The notes under the pieces: generated by a model | Databases searched by the model: none | Told to the model about the DNA's origin: nothing | The model's input: the letters and a program-made list of their open reading frames with translations, nothing else | Shown: positions 23,481 through 33,994 of the stretch, in pieces | Layout of the letters: every line of letters begins with the position of its first letter | How positions within the stretch are numbered: position 1 is the stretch's first letter | Assembly: GCA_003996215.1 (NCBI GenBank) | Contig: QJPP01000857.1 | Span: 124,001-188,000 of the forward strand | Source of the DNA: Jaltomata sinuosa | Taxonomy: Eukaryota > Streptophyta > Magnoliopsida > Solanales > Solanaceae | Length of the DNA: 64,000 nt | Reading direction: 5' to 3' | Made by a program: the position numbers and the translations under genes

Positions 23481-24068
23481 ACTCCTCGATTATATCAAAA
23501 TGTCATCAATGAAAGCTATCACGAATATATCCAAATACGGGCTAAGCACCCTATGCATCAAATCCATAAAAGCTGCGGGGGCATTAGTCAACCCAAAAGA
23601 CATCACTAGGAACTCATAGTGGCCATAACGTGTCCTGAATGCTGTCTTTGGGATGTCCTCCGCCCTAATCCTCAACTGATGGTAGCCAGACCTCAAGTCA
23701 ATCTTCGAAAATATGGCTGAACCCTAGAGCTGATCAAATAAGTCATCAATCCTCGGTATCAGATACATATTCTTCATTGTAACCTTATTGAACTATCGAT
23801 AGTCAATACAAATCTGCATCGACCCATCCTTATTCTTCACAAAGAGAACAGGAGTACCCTATGGGGACACACTCGGTCTAATGAACCCCTTAGCTAACAA
23901 ATACTGGAGCTTCTCCTTCAGCTCTCTCAACTCAGTAGGAGCCATACGGTAGGAAGGAATATAAATGGGCCTGGTGCCCGACTCTAACTTAATGGGAAAA
24001 TCAATATCTCTCTCAGGTGGAAGGCCTGGCAGGTCGGTTGGAAACACATCTATGAAGTATCTAACCAC
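23481..24068 (-). pseudogene. Reverse transcriptase of the Tekay-like element
   Basis: Copies element RNA to DNA. In order: YRMAPTELRELKEKLQYLLA, KGFIRPSVSP then a stop (Trp position), CIDYR then a stop, KVTMKNMYLIPRIDDLFDQL, a stop, FSKIDLRSGYHQLRIRAEDI (catalytic Asp), FRTRYGHYEFLVMSFGLTNA and the active-site FIDDILI (about 23515-23490), then a stop. Length and motif order are normal; the four in-frame stops (three are Trp or Gln codons changed by one transition) are the only obvious damage. Confidence 0.9.
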
Positions 24069-24107
24069 ATGAACAGACTCAGGAGATGAAAGGTCAGCAC
24101 TAGCATC

Positions 24108-24791
24108 TCAGACATATGCTAGATAAGCTAAACACCCACGGGAAATCAACTTCCTAGCTCGAAGACAAGAGATGATCCCAGATGGTGCATGGCTAACAGA
24201 ACCCTTCCACACAACCGGGGATACATCGGGCATGGCTATGGTAACGGTCTTGGCATAACAATCTAAAATTGCACGGTGAGGGGATAACCAGTCCATGCCC
24301 AGTATCACATCAAAATCTAACATATCAACAATCATCAAATCACCCCAAGTCTCCAAATCACCAACAGATATCACATAGGATCTCACAATCCGATCCACTA
24401 CTAAAGAATCTCCTATTGGGGTCGAAAGAGAAACATGAACAGATAATGGCTCACTAGCCAACCCCAAATAAGGCAGAAAGTAGGCAGATACATATGAACA
24501 AGTGGATCCAAGATCAAATAAAGCCATAGCAGACTGATGGCATACAAAAAATATACCTGTAATCACAACATCTGAGGCCTCTACCTCTGGTCTTCCAGGG
24601 ACCGCATAGAACTGATGACGACCTCCACCTGCTCGACTGCCATACATACCACCTACTCTGCCATGTAGAACACCACCCCTAACCTGACCACCACCCCCTC
24701 TAGCCAGAGGCTGAACTGCTCGTAAAGGCTTGGAAAGGCTCGGCCGACTGCCCTGTATCCTACTCGGGGAAATCTCTAGAAAAATAACCAA
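24108..24791 (-). pseudogene. Aspartic protease region of the Tekay-like element
   Basis: Cleaves the polyprotein. LFDLGSTCSYVSAYFLPYLG carries the active site as D-L-G-S rather than the usual D-(S/T)-G, so the second residue is changed. It continues VDMLDFDVILGMDWLSPHRA and ends in CLAYLAYV before a stop at 24108. It is joined upstream to the glycine-rich end of gag without a stop for 227 codons, the longest open stretch in the element. Confidence 0.85.
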
Positions 24792-26133
24792 TCATACCAC
24801 AAGTAAAACAAGCCCCTGAGGACCTACTCTATCGGGATAAACCAGCAGAACTTGTATGGCCACCATAACCTGATGCCTTAGAAGATGTACCCCTCGAAGA
24901 CAAACCACTATAGCCCTGATGGCTGCTCTGACCCTGCTCAAACTGGGTACTACCGGAAGTCTAAAGTGAAGCCTGAACCGATCGGCTGGACTGACCCTGG
25001 TGATGCTATGGCTAATAACCCCGGCCACTGGCTTGAACCTCTACCACCATGCCTGGAACCGATGTAGCCACCCTGATGTCAAGGCCTCTTATCTCTGGCC
25101 CCCTGATCATGTTGCTGTAAGTCTTCCACAGTACGGGAATAATCTGCGATAGCCTGAAAAGTCCGACCACCGACAACCAATATCCTAGATGGCTACCTAA
25201 TCTCTCGCCTCAAACCCCATACAAATCTATGAATCCTATCTGCCTCGGTAGGAATGATCATAGCCCCAAATGGTGCTAGCTGATGAAAATAGGTCTCATA
25301 CTCTGAGACAGTCGTAGAATCCTGCATAAGCCAAGTAAAATGCTCCCTGTAATGCTCACGATCACTCTGAGGCAGGAACTTGGCCATAAAGAACTCATAG
25401 AACTCAGACCATGTCAAAGGAGGTGATGTAGAAGATCTGCAAGCAACCTGTGCCATCCACCATAACTTCGCTGGACCCTTCAGCTGATAGGTGGTATAAC
25501 CGACTCTGTGAGTCTCCAACAAACGCAGATGGTGCAACATCTCCTCACATGTAGTAATAAAATCATGCGGGTCCTGACCCAACGTACCCGCAAATCTCGA
25601 TGGTGCCAACCTCAAAAACCTACCCAATACCTTCTGTTTCCTATCTGTCATAGATAAGCGAGGAGCAAGAGGTTGTGAACTGAAGGAATCAGAACAACCT
25701 CATCATGGGGAGCCGCAGTAGCAGGCTGCGCTCCTGAACTCTGAACACCCATGGCTGCCCCCTAAGAGGGTATTTATGCTACCTGAGAAGGTCTCTCTCC
25801 AAACATACCCAATAGTTGAACAAGTAAGCCCCTAATATCCAAAGACTGAGATGGGGCTGAAGCTGGCACAACAACTAGTGCTGGAACTGGTACTGGAGCT
25901 GGTGGTACCTGGGATGCCCCCGGGTCGACATGCTGCTGCTCTGGAGCAAACTTCGGCTCGTAGTCATACTCGGGCTCTACCTCAACTCTAGCAGCTCTAG
26001 CTGGTGCCGCTGCTCTGGGGCATACACGACCCCTACCTCTACCCTTGTGACCACCCCAACCCCTAGCTGGAGTCGGAGGTGCAGGGGCAGGGGGCTCTCT
26101 TCTGCCAGAAACTGAAGATCTCGTGCGAACCAT
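24792..26133 (-). pseudogene. Gag of the Tekay-like element
   Basis: Start chosen at ATG 26133 (MVRTRSSVSGRREPPAPAPP), the usual chromovirus gag start; upstream codons are leader. An Arg/Gly- and Pro/Ala-rich N-terminus is followed by a stop at about 25771. The capsid domain is read at 25651-25193: LGRFLRLAPSRFAGTLGQDP, FITTCEEMLHHLRLLETHRV, YTTYQLKGPAKLWWMAQVAC and WSEFYEFFMAKFLP. The zinc knuckle at about 24815-24770 reads CFTCGMIGYFSRDFP: the His (now Tyr) and last Cys (now Phe) are lost, so it could not bind zinc. Confidence 0.85.
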
Positions 26134-26331
26134 CTGCGGAAGAGTGAACCAGAGTAAGTGAGATTTCCAGAAACTTTCAAGGATACTACACACAAGATAG
26201 AAACAAGCAAAGTTTAATTTTTCCTAAGATGCCACTCTAGCCTCCCGAAGAGTGAGTACAATCGTCTCCACCCAGATCCGCAGGACTCTACTAGACATTG
26301 TCTCATATACCGATGACATCGATGAACCTAG

Positions 26332-26344
26332 GGCTCTGATACCA
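26332..26344 (-). promoter_or_regulatory. Primer binding site (tRNA-iMet type)
   Basis: Minus strand reads TGGTATCAGAGCC, 3 bases after the 5' LTR end (GGTCATGAGA-GCT). This is the standard initiator-Met primer site. Confidence 0.93.
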
Positions 26345-26347
26345 AGC

Positions 26348-29300
26348 TCTCATGACCTAATTTCTCATATATGATGGCATCTACAACCCTCAGTAGGTGA
26401 ACCAGTCCCCGTAGCTCAGAACGGTCAGTAATGGGCTACTAGCAAGAAAATAAAGTGGAAAACAGTTTAATAAGCAGAAGAAAGGGAACAAGATGAAGAA
26501 AATAGATAACAGGAGTAATATATGTATAATGCGGAAGCTAAACCAAACCCAAAACCTGGTATCATAATGTATAAGAGCAGGATCTACATAAGGAGTACAA
26601 GGGTCTAAAATAATATACACGAAGCTGTCTCCGAGTAGAAATAGAGTACATAATAAAAAGATAACTAAAAGCCAAGATCCGGTCACCAAGAGCTCACCCT
26701 CAGTCCAGACTATTACTAAAAACAACACCTTTCACGAGTCTCCATGAGCTAAAGGTGATGGCCCACACTAGGATCTGCACCAGAAGATGCAGAGTGTAGG
26801 ATGAGCACGAAATGCGAAGCATAAGGTACCCAGTAGGTATCATAGGCCGAATAGGCACATATAAGATAAAAGCGTAGTAACAGACAAAATAGAAGCAAGT
26901 AGTCACAGAAATCAACAAAAAGAACACAGGAACTAGCCCAGAGGGAAGTCAATCGAACATCATACAAGACTAACAAGTAGAATATATACTCAACTGGCAC
27001 AAGTGTAAGCAAGAAATAATGCACCTGGGATCCTTGCAATAACAATATATACATAATAAGTTTAAGAAATGGACGGTATACTGGTAACCTCAAGTACAAG
27101 AAAGGGAGAAGGAGAGTAAAGATAGGTATGCTCGAAAATAGGAATCAATAACCAAACTAGCCATACCAATCTCAAATCCAACAAGTAACAACTCAGCCAT
27201 ATATAATCCTATAAGCATAACCGTAACATGGGGATAACACCGCGATAAAGTAACAAGAGACTACCTACAGTCCCCCGTCCACCCATACAACCGAGGAATG
27301 CAAACAAGTGAAAACAAAACCCTCTGGCCGCCCATACAACCGGAGCGTACACTCAACAAATAGAAAACAAGGGTGGAATCTCAAACAACAAATGATATGA
27401 TGCATGATAACCTCAGGGTGGGATATAAACTTTATATGTACCTCCTCCGGTGCTGATCTGGCCCAGCAGGTAGGTTCTATGGAAGGACACTGCCCGTATA
27501 CCTCTACTCCGCCGTATACCCTCCCTCTGGCACATGTAACCTAAAGTCCCAGGCCCAGACGACAAGGTCCATGGAGGTCCCGAATCCCATACTTAAACTC
27601 AGTACCAAAACATGCCATCCGGAAGCAAGTCCGGGTTCAAGATAGAGACCCAGTCTCGAATATGCATGCCCAGACCCTGTCCAGGACTAAAATAGTGGGA
27701 AAATATCTCAAAACCCCTCCAAGGGTGCCCGAGCATAACCGGGTCTAAACAGTAGAAAGTCATCCCAGATGCTTGGTCCGACCGAGTCTAAAAACTAGCC
27801 CAATTTAATAAGAAACTCAACTAGCACCCCGACCCTGCTGAGTCTAGCATTAATAGTTAAACTTGTGATAGAAATCATAATTTGACCTTCTTTTACCCCA
27901 AGAAGATTCCCAAGGTAAATCAAACCATTTCCAATTCATTTTCATCAAAAATGGGCCCTCAGGGCCATGCAAAGTTTAGAAAATAATTCCAGTAGCCCCG
28001 AAGCCAAAATCATAGTAAAACATGGATAAACCCTTTTTATATGTATGGAAATGAATGATCAACACAAATAGCCGCCCAACAGCTCACAATCAATCTATCA
28101 GCCCTGCACAGGCTCCAATCGCTCTACATCACAGATAGCCAGCATAATATCACCATAACGATGCCCGGGACTCACAGGACCATAAGGGTGATAACATCAA
28201 CTACTAAGAATACTACAGACAACGGAGAGAGTAAAACGGGGGCGAATCGCAGAAAAGCGGTCAGGGTCTGTGGTACCAACCTAATAACCCAACCTAAGGA
28301 TGCCAACTAGTATAATTTTATCCTATATATGCTAAGTCTAAGGAGTATAGACCGTAACCTACCTGTCATCTGACGACAAGCTGCTGGGACAACGAGATCC
28401 AAGCTCGAATTGCTCCGAGAAATCTTGAATGATAGTCAAACTATCAAAAACATCAATAATACATTAAAATGAGGCTAACGATACCCATATCGCTACAATT
28501 GTAGCCAGGTCAAAATCTGAGTCAAAAGCAGGCCCACAGGGCCCATAACTCAAAACCAAAAACAAAAAAGAGCACGATGACCACCACGATGCCAAGAAGG
28601 CATGCTCCAAATTTGAGCACAATTGGCCAAGAGAAGGGTGCCAAAACAGCCGACTCAAGATGAAGATAAAGATGGAATTTTAAGACTAAAAACCAGAAAT
28701 TAGGCAAGAAATTACTCACTAAAATGATGGAATTTAAGCCAATACAGAGAATTCTTCAAACCCACGGACATGTACAAGCTAGGAGGCACCCACTACAATA
28801 ATTTTCCCAAGCTTGGGTAAGAGCAACAATGGTGTATTTTCAAGAAAACAAGGAGGGAAGAAAGTTGGGGAAGAAAGCTTACCAAAAATTGAAGAATCTT
28901 GAATAATCGATGAACAATTGATTACCCCAAAGCGAAGACTGATATGGAGCAATTTGGTAGAGAGTATAAGTGTTTTAGAGTGAGAAAGATTGAGAGAAAA
29001 TGCTGGAAAATGAAATAACAAAAATATATTGTTACAGGGAACTGGCCAGCGCCAACGGTGCCAGGCAGCGCTATCGTGCTGGCCAGCCAAAATGCGCTTG
29101 AGCGCGATCGCGCTGAAGGCCTGGCCTGCAACAATTTTTTGCAACTTTTTGAAAACTCCTCGGGGTATTCCGGGCACAACTAGAAACTGATATTCAATAA
29201 CCAATAATGCTAATAAAGTAGAAACGACATTGTGAACTCAAAAATATCAATGAAACTTTCATACGAGGTCGTTTCAGAGAAATATTGACCTAAGTGAACA

Positions 29301-29796
29301 CTAACGCAAAGGAACTCAAAGGCTCCAAATGAGTTTAGCTCACCCGAAACCCGAACCAACCACTTTCCAAACCCAAACTCAACATTCCAGAGTTGATGGA
29401 ATCGTTGGATTTCTAATCTGACACTCCGATCATCGAAAGTCACCCACAGTTACACTTTCAACTCCAAATGGCCTGAAAATAGAGAAAACCACACAAAAAC
29501 CAAGCCGAAAGTTCTCAGGCCTCACCTGAAGGTATAACTAGACCAAACTCAATACTCCAGAGCTAATGGAACTATTAGAATTCAATTCTGAGCACGTTAG
29601 CTAAGAATGTTGACTAAAGTCAATGATATTCTATGTTAAAGCTCTAAAAAAGGAAAAAGGGCAAAATAACCAAACGAACGACCATGACACCGAACTACCA
29701 GTCCCATCAAGGAATGAATGACTTGGGGCCGCTACAGGAAAGCTCTAATAGTATAATGAATGCATAAATGCGAAGATGACTGAAAGGGTCATCACA
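26348..29796 (-). repeat. 5' LTR of the Tekay-like element
   Basis: About 3.45 kb, paired with 17573-21106. On the minus strand it starts TGTGATGACC at 29796 and ends next to the primer site. Confidence 0.9.
29040..29130. repeat. AGCGC/GCGCT word cluster in 5' LTR
   Basis: GGCCAGCGCCAACGG, GGCAGCGCTATCGTGCTGGC, GCGCTTGAGCGCGATCGCGC. One block of about 25 bases present in the other LTR is missing here. Confidence 0.75.
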
Positions 29797-30165
29797 ATAG
29801 TGTGCAAGATCGCCCAAAATTTGGCAGTTCAAGGGTAATTTATAAGTCGCAACAATATCTGAAATTGGATAAACGTGCAAGACTACCAAAATTTGATAAT
29901 TCGAGGGTTATCTATAAGCCACATAATATCCAAGTTGATTATGTGCAAGACTACTCAAAAGCTAACAAATCAAGGAAAATCTGTAAGTCGCGACACATCC
30001 AAAATTGGATAAAAGTACAGGATTACCTAAATACTGATAATTTAAGGGACATCTATAAGTTGCCTTTATCAAAAGTTAGATGATGTGCAAGATTACTTGA
30101 GTTTTGACAATTCAAGAGATATCTATAAGTCGCGTCAATACGAAAGATGCGCAAGACTTACCTAA
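29797..30165 (+). repeat. Array T3, about five units of roughly 70 bp
   Basis: Unit: GTGCAAGATCGCCCAAAATT, a TTCAAGGG block, TATCTATAAGTCGC and AATATC(C/T)AAAATTGGAT. Starts at the insertion edge and degrades toward 30165. The ORF 29802-30083 is repeat translation. Confidence 0.85.
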
Positions 30166-30387
30166 AGTCATAGATTGTCACAAATAACCGATAGTGCTAT
30201 CATGACAGAAACTACTACAAGCGGTCACGAAGTCCATCATATTCAGACGACCAAGAAAGTCATCGTATTCGAAAAATCATCATGTTTCATTGCCACGAAG
30301 GCAATCATGTATGACAGCCGCGAAGGCTGTTATGTCTATTATTACAAAGTTGTTACAAATGGCTACGATAGCCACACTTTGATATTG

Positions 30388-30560
30388 GGTCGACCCCATT
30401 TAAGCGTTCTCTATATTTGCTTGCCCACTTGAGGGATTATACTTGCAATTGTGTTTGGCTCGACCCCCCATAAGTGGTCTATATTTACTTGCCCACTCGA
30501 GGGCTTATACTTGAAATTGAATTAGGTCAACCACCCCATAAGTGGCATATTCATGTGGAG
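30388..30560 (+). repeat. 68-70-bp tandem repeat, about 2.4 units
   Basis: Unit: (G/C)TCGACCCC, ATAAGTGG(T), CTATATTT(G/A)CTTGCCCAC, GAGGG(A/C)TTATACTTG. The third unit is partial. Confidence 0.85.
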
Positions 30561-30774
30561 ACGTCCACCTCTTTTGGTATATTTGTATATTTGCCAATAT
30601 AATGTTTGGGTCATTCACCCTAAAAAGTGACTATTAGGCTAATTGAATACCTATTTCACTTTGCTTATGCGTTCATCCTAAACTGCGATTATTAGTCTAA
30701 CTCTATCGCTATGAGATGCCTATTTTGCAAATATCAATCCATCCACCTCGTTATGGTCAAATTATTAACACTTG

Positions 30775-30975
30775 TAAGTCGCAACAACGGAAATGCGCAA
30801 AGTGTTAAAGTCGCAATAATGGAAATGCACAAAGTGTTTAAGTCGCAGCAACGAGAATGCACAAATCTAACACTTCTAAGTCACAGCAATGGTAATGTAC
30901 AAAGTGTTCAAGTCTCAACAATGGGAATGCGCACCAGGTACAACACTGCCAAGTCGCTACAAACGATTACAAAAA
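30775..30975 (+). repeat. Tandem array T2, about 5.5 units of 32-41 bp
   Basis: Same unit as T1 (AAGTCGCAACAACGGAAATG, CGCAAAGTGTT). In the pre-insertion element T1 and T2 were only about 1.2 kb apart, separated by array T3. Confidence 0.85.
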
Positions 30976-31154
30976 CGGTTACATCAAATGGCTATGAAGG
31001 TCGTCATATTTAAAAATCTCCACAAAGCAAGCCTATCCGATAGCTACAAAGGCTATCATGTTATTCTTCGTGGAAGTTTCCATTTCCTAAGACTGAGACG
31101 GGAAAGGACAACTTCTTCTTTAAGAAATAACAGACGCAAAAAAATAAGGTACAA

Positions 31155-31485
31155 AGCTATCTCTCCTTATTGAACTACTTTACTACTAACAATTTTGTTT
31201 CAAAATATTGTCGAGAACATCCAAGAGGATAAAAATCTCGAATCAGAACAACATGTACAAATTACATTAAAAAGACGTCATCACACGATATTCGAATGTA
31301 GCCCAAGGATGAGGTATGTCGAAGAAACTATCTCTCCAAATGGAATTACTTTACCACTAATAATTTTGTTTTGATATGTTGTCGTGAGCATCCGAGAAGG
31401 ATGAAATTCTCAAAACCAAAACCACAGGTGCAGACTACATCAAAAAGGATGCATCATAACGTGTAACTTTTTCTTAGCAGCAAAC
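31155..31485 (+). repeat. 172-bp direct repeat, two units
   Basis: Shared blocks: CTATCTCTCC, ACTTTAC(T/C)ACTAA(C/T)AATTT, GTTGTCG, GAGCATCC (or GAACATCC) and ACATTAAAAAG/ACATCAAAAAG. Confidence 0.8.
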
Positions 31486-31851
31486 TGGGACATAGTACAA
31501 AGAGGAATATCAAACTCTTTGGGTGCGAGTTGAGAATTGACTTCCGCTTCAATCAAACCACACCCCTGTCATAAGGCATGTGGGTCTTTTCCATCATTTG
31601 GTCTTAGTTTCGCATCCAAAGTATTTTTTGAATTCACATTGGAAGCAATATTCTTTCTTTTCATATCCGGGTGACAATACAGCTCGAGCATTAGAAATTA
31701 TTTCCAGGTAAAATCTTACCTATGGGTGTGAAGTGCACCACATTCATGGTTAATAGGTTACAAGCCTCTTTTCCATAACTCAATTAATTATCACTCATCC
31801 CTAGCCAAAGGTTATCTTAGCATAAAGATTACCTTTTTCACTGATTGAGTC

Positions 31852-31918
31852 GAACTACAAGCAACCTGATTCCCTGAGTCTAGGGATATGTAGGCAGGCT
31901 CTGTATTGAAACTCGGCT
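31852..31918 (+). other. Conserved hairpin motif S, copy 5
   Basis: GAACTACAAGC lead, ACCTGAT, stem TCCCT (31871-31875), loop GAGTCT, stem AGGGA (31882-31886), TATGTAGGCA, then CTCGG. Outer CCT (31865-31867) faces AGG (31892-31894). Confidence 0.68.
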
Positions 31919-32028
31919 GCATTTCAAACCCCCAATCTCCTTACTCTCCATCTTTCCGATCTCTCTGTACTCTTAAACCGAGATAGTTTAGAATTTTTTC
32001 AAAATCATGCGTAAAATCAAGCATTTTT

Positions 32029-32098
32029 GAACTACAAGTGGCCTGAATTCTCATGTTACCTGAGATATGTAGGAAACCCGACACCGGGGTTTGGCCAT
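32029..32098 (+). other. Conserved hairpin motif S, copy 6
   Basis: GAACTACAAGTGG lead, CCTGAAT, stem TCTCA (32050-32054), loop TGTTACC, stem TGAGA (32062-32066), TATGTAGGAA. The lead is nearly identical to copy 5. Only 130 bases from the 3' LTR. Confidence 0.68.
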
Positions 32099-32212
32099 AA
32101 TTCCTTGAAAATTCGTGCTAAAAAACAGTCACTTCCAAGAGATGAACTAGTGGTTGGATAAAATTGGGATCGTCAATTCCCTTTGCCCAGGATTCGTTGC
32201 ACTCACCCTACT

Positions 32213-32222
32213 CAAAGGGAGG
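32213..32222 (+). promoter_or_regulatory. Polypurine tract of the Ogre element
   Basis: CAAAGGGAGG, 6 bases before the 3' LTR start. Would prime second-strand synthesis. Confidence 0.65.
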
Positions 32223-32902
32223 TGCAATTGTTGACACCCAATTTTTACCCTCCATATTACCAATTAATCTTGAGCCTTTTCTGAATTTTAAATAATTTTT
32301 GAAATAATTATTTTATAAAAGGATGAAACATTTTCCAAATCAGCTTTATAATGGTTTTGAGTAAAAATTTGTATCTTTCATATTTAATTATGTGGAATTT
32401 ATATGAGCTTACTTAAGAAATTATTCTAAATTTTAATGTCATAACAAAATCTTTTTAAAATCAAAATGTGCTTAATTTCCTCCAAATTAATTTAAAATGA
32501 GAGACTAATTGAATAATTAATTTTCTAATTTGTTAAATAAGGTAATTATGTATGTTAACTATTTCAAATCGTTTAAACATAAAGAAAAGCTCAAGTGATT
32601 AATTGTAATTAGTTCATCTTTATTCCTATTCTAGCCTAATTTCTTAAAACTATTTAAAATCTAGCCGATTTCATTAATTTACTCTCAATTGGCTATTTCC
32701 TAAAGATTGAAATGGCCACATTTGCAAAATGTGGCCATTATTTAAATATCCCTTCACCAGCCTTGCTTCAGCCCCCATTTAGGCCAACAAACCAGCCTGG
32801 CCCGCCTAAGCCCACCCTTTATTCCTTCAAACCCGCCTGACCCGGCCCAATTACTCCCTTATACTCTCTTCTCTCACTTCACTCTTCAACAACACAGACT
32901 TA

Positions 32903-33541
32903 GGCTAAAATTGTCCCTTAACTATTAGAGTAGGTTCATTTTGGTCCTTCAAATATAACTCTGAGCATATTTAGTCCCTTAACTTTACTAAAGTGGAGCA
33001 CTTTTGATCTCCCTAACAAAATCCGTTTAAAAATAATGGTGTTAAATCCATGTGGCACCCACGTGACTTGTAAAATACAAACCCATAGAGGTTAAGTGTT
33101 AGCTATTATGAGAATATATTTAATTTTGCACGCTCTTAAACACAATTAAGAAGAAATTCGCACACCCTTCACCAAATTACTAGCTACGCCACTGACTTTA
33201 AGACCATTTTGTTACTGCATTTAAGAAAATTGTTATTTTTTTCGAGTGGGCAGAATATTGCGTTCTAAAGTATTGTCTTCAAATATAAATAGCTACTACT
33301 ATATTAATCCTAAAAAATTAAGAAGACAAGAAAGAAAGAAAATGTATATCAATTAAGAAAGAGATAACATTGTTAAATTTACACCGTTAGAAAATTATCC
33401 TTTCCGTTAATTTTTAACAGTATTATGTTAGGAAGACCAAAAGTGCTTCACTTTAGTAAAGTTAAGGGACTAAATATGCTCAAGATTATATTTGAGGGAC
33501 CAAAATGAACCTACTCTAATAGATGAGGGATAATTTTAGCC
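32903..33541. mobile_element. Long-TIR non-autonomous DNA transposon (MULE-like or fold-back)
   Basis: Ends GGCTAAAATTGTCCCTTAAC and, inverted, GGCTAAAATTATCCCTCATC. The inverted repeats continue for about 110 bases on both sides (for example TTTAGTAAAGTTAAGGGACT on the right). 639 bp with no coding content. Compared with the other LTR, the host sequence is simply interrupted after CAGACTTA. I could not make out a target duplication, so the superfamily is unsure. Confidence 0.75.
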
Positions 33542-33986
33542 CAAAACTCACCCTTTACCTCCTCTCTTTTCTTCGTCTCAACAGACGACAAGAACAAAAA
33601 ACCCAGTACAAATTCCTCCGTCAAACCCAATACCAAACGACAATAATTAATTCCTCTAAATGACGCCCAAATCACCCCCTAAACCCCAGAAATTGTTACC
33701 CCTCCGTCAATTTTCCCTTTCCCCATCTATTGTACGAATTGGTGAGTTGTTCACCTTCTAGAAGAACCTAGAAGCCCCAGGTGGCATCCCAACATATTTA
33801 ATCCCTGAAAACGCAGTGGATTATCCTCTATATCATTGGTGTATGATAGATGTCGTACCAACAGGGTACAAACGTGTAAGCATCAGGGGTTTTTGGGTTT
33901 TGATTTTCAAAATCCCTCAAAGTTCTATCTGAATTCCCACTCATTTCCCCCCCATTTTCCCACCCGTCACAACCCTTCTTCTCTCC

Positions 33987-33994
33987 TATATAAA
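33987..33994 (+). promoter_or_regulatory. TATA box of Ogre 3' LTR
   Basis: TATATAAA in the same context as 7973; 10 bases just downstream are missing relative to the 5' LTR. Confidence 0.55.

Larger units (their letters stand above)
17573..29796 (-). mobile_element. Tekay/Del-like Gypsy chromovirus, full length but dead
   Basis: Complete structure on the minus strand: 5' LTR 26348-29796, primer site 26332-26344, gag-pol 26133-21130, 3' LTR 21106-17573. Flanks are ATAGC (17568-17572) and ATAGT (29797-29801), a target duplication with one change. The repeat array T3 continues across the insertion, confirming the edges. By hand, the LTRs differ at about 9% of positions in two stretches. Gag, protease, reverse transcriptase, RNase H and integrase are all identifiable, with at least seven stops. 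Confidence 0.92.
30247..31056 (+). other. Group of short hairpins with a shared loop (motif H)
   Basis: ATTGCC-ACGAA-GGCAAT (30289-30305), ACAGCC-GCGAA-GGCTGT (30314-30330), TGGCT-ACGAT-AGCCA (30360-30374), ATAGCT-ACAAA-GGCTAT (31040-31056, last pair T/G). A looser one with a bulge lies at 30247-30266 (ACGAC ... GTCATCGT) and a degraded one at about 30988. Several are followed by TCATG or TTATG. Confidence 0.6.
30166..32228 (+). other. Ogre 3' tail, second part
   Basis: Non-coding and full of repeats: small hairpins, a 68-70-bp repeat, array T2, a 172-bp repeat and hairpin motif copies 5 and 6, ending at the polypurine tract. ORFs at 30175, 30711 and 30889 are translations of these repeats. 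Confidence 0.7.

Noticed and set aside
30175..31173. ORFs at 30175, 30711 and 30889 as small genes
   Set aside because: They translate hairpin and tandem repeats of the Ogre tail; frames are open because of the repeat composition.
31841..31920. A tRNA gene or tRNA-derived SINE at the conserved S motif
   Set aside because: No A-box/B-box promoter pair, no cloverleaf with CCA-end geometry; the shared part is a single hairpin with flanking words.
32890..33551. A 9-bp duplication around the long-TIR element, which would make it a Mutator-type element
   Set aside because: ACAGACTTA on the left and CAAAACTCA on the right do not match; the superfamily is left open.
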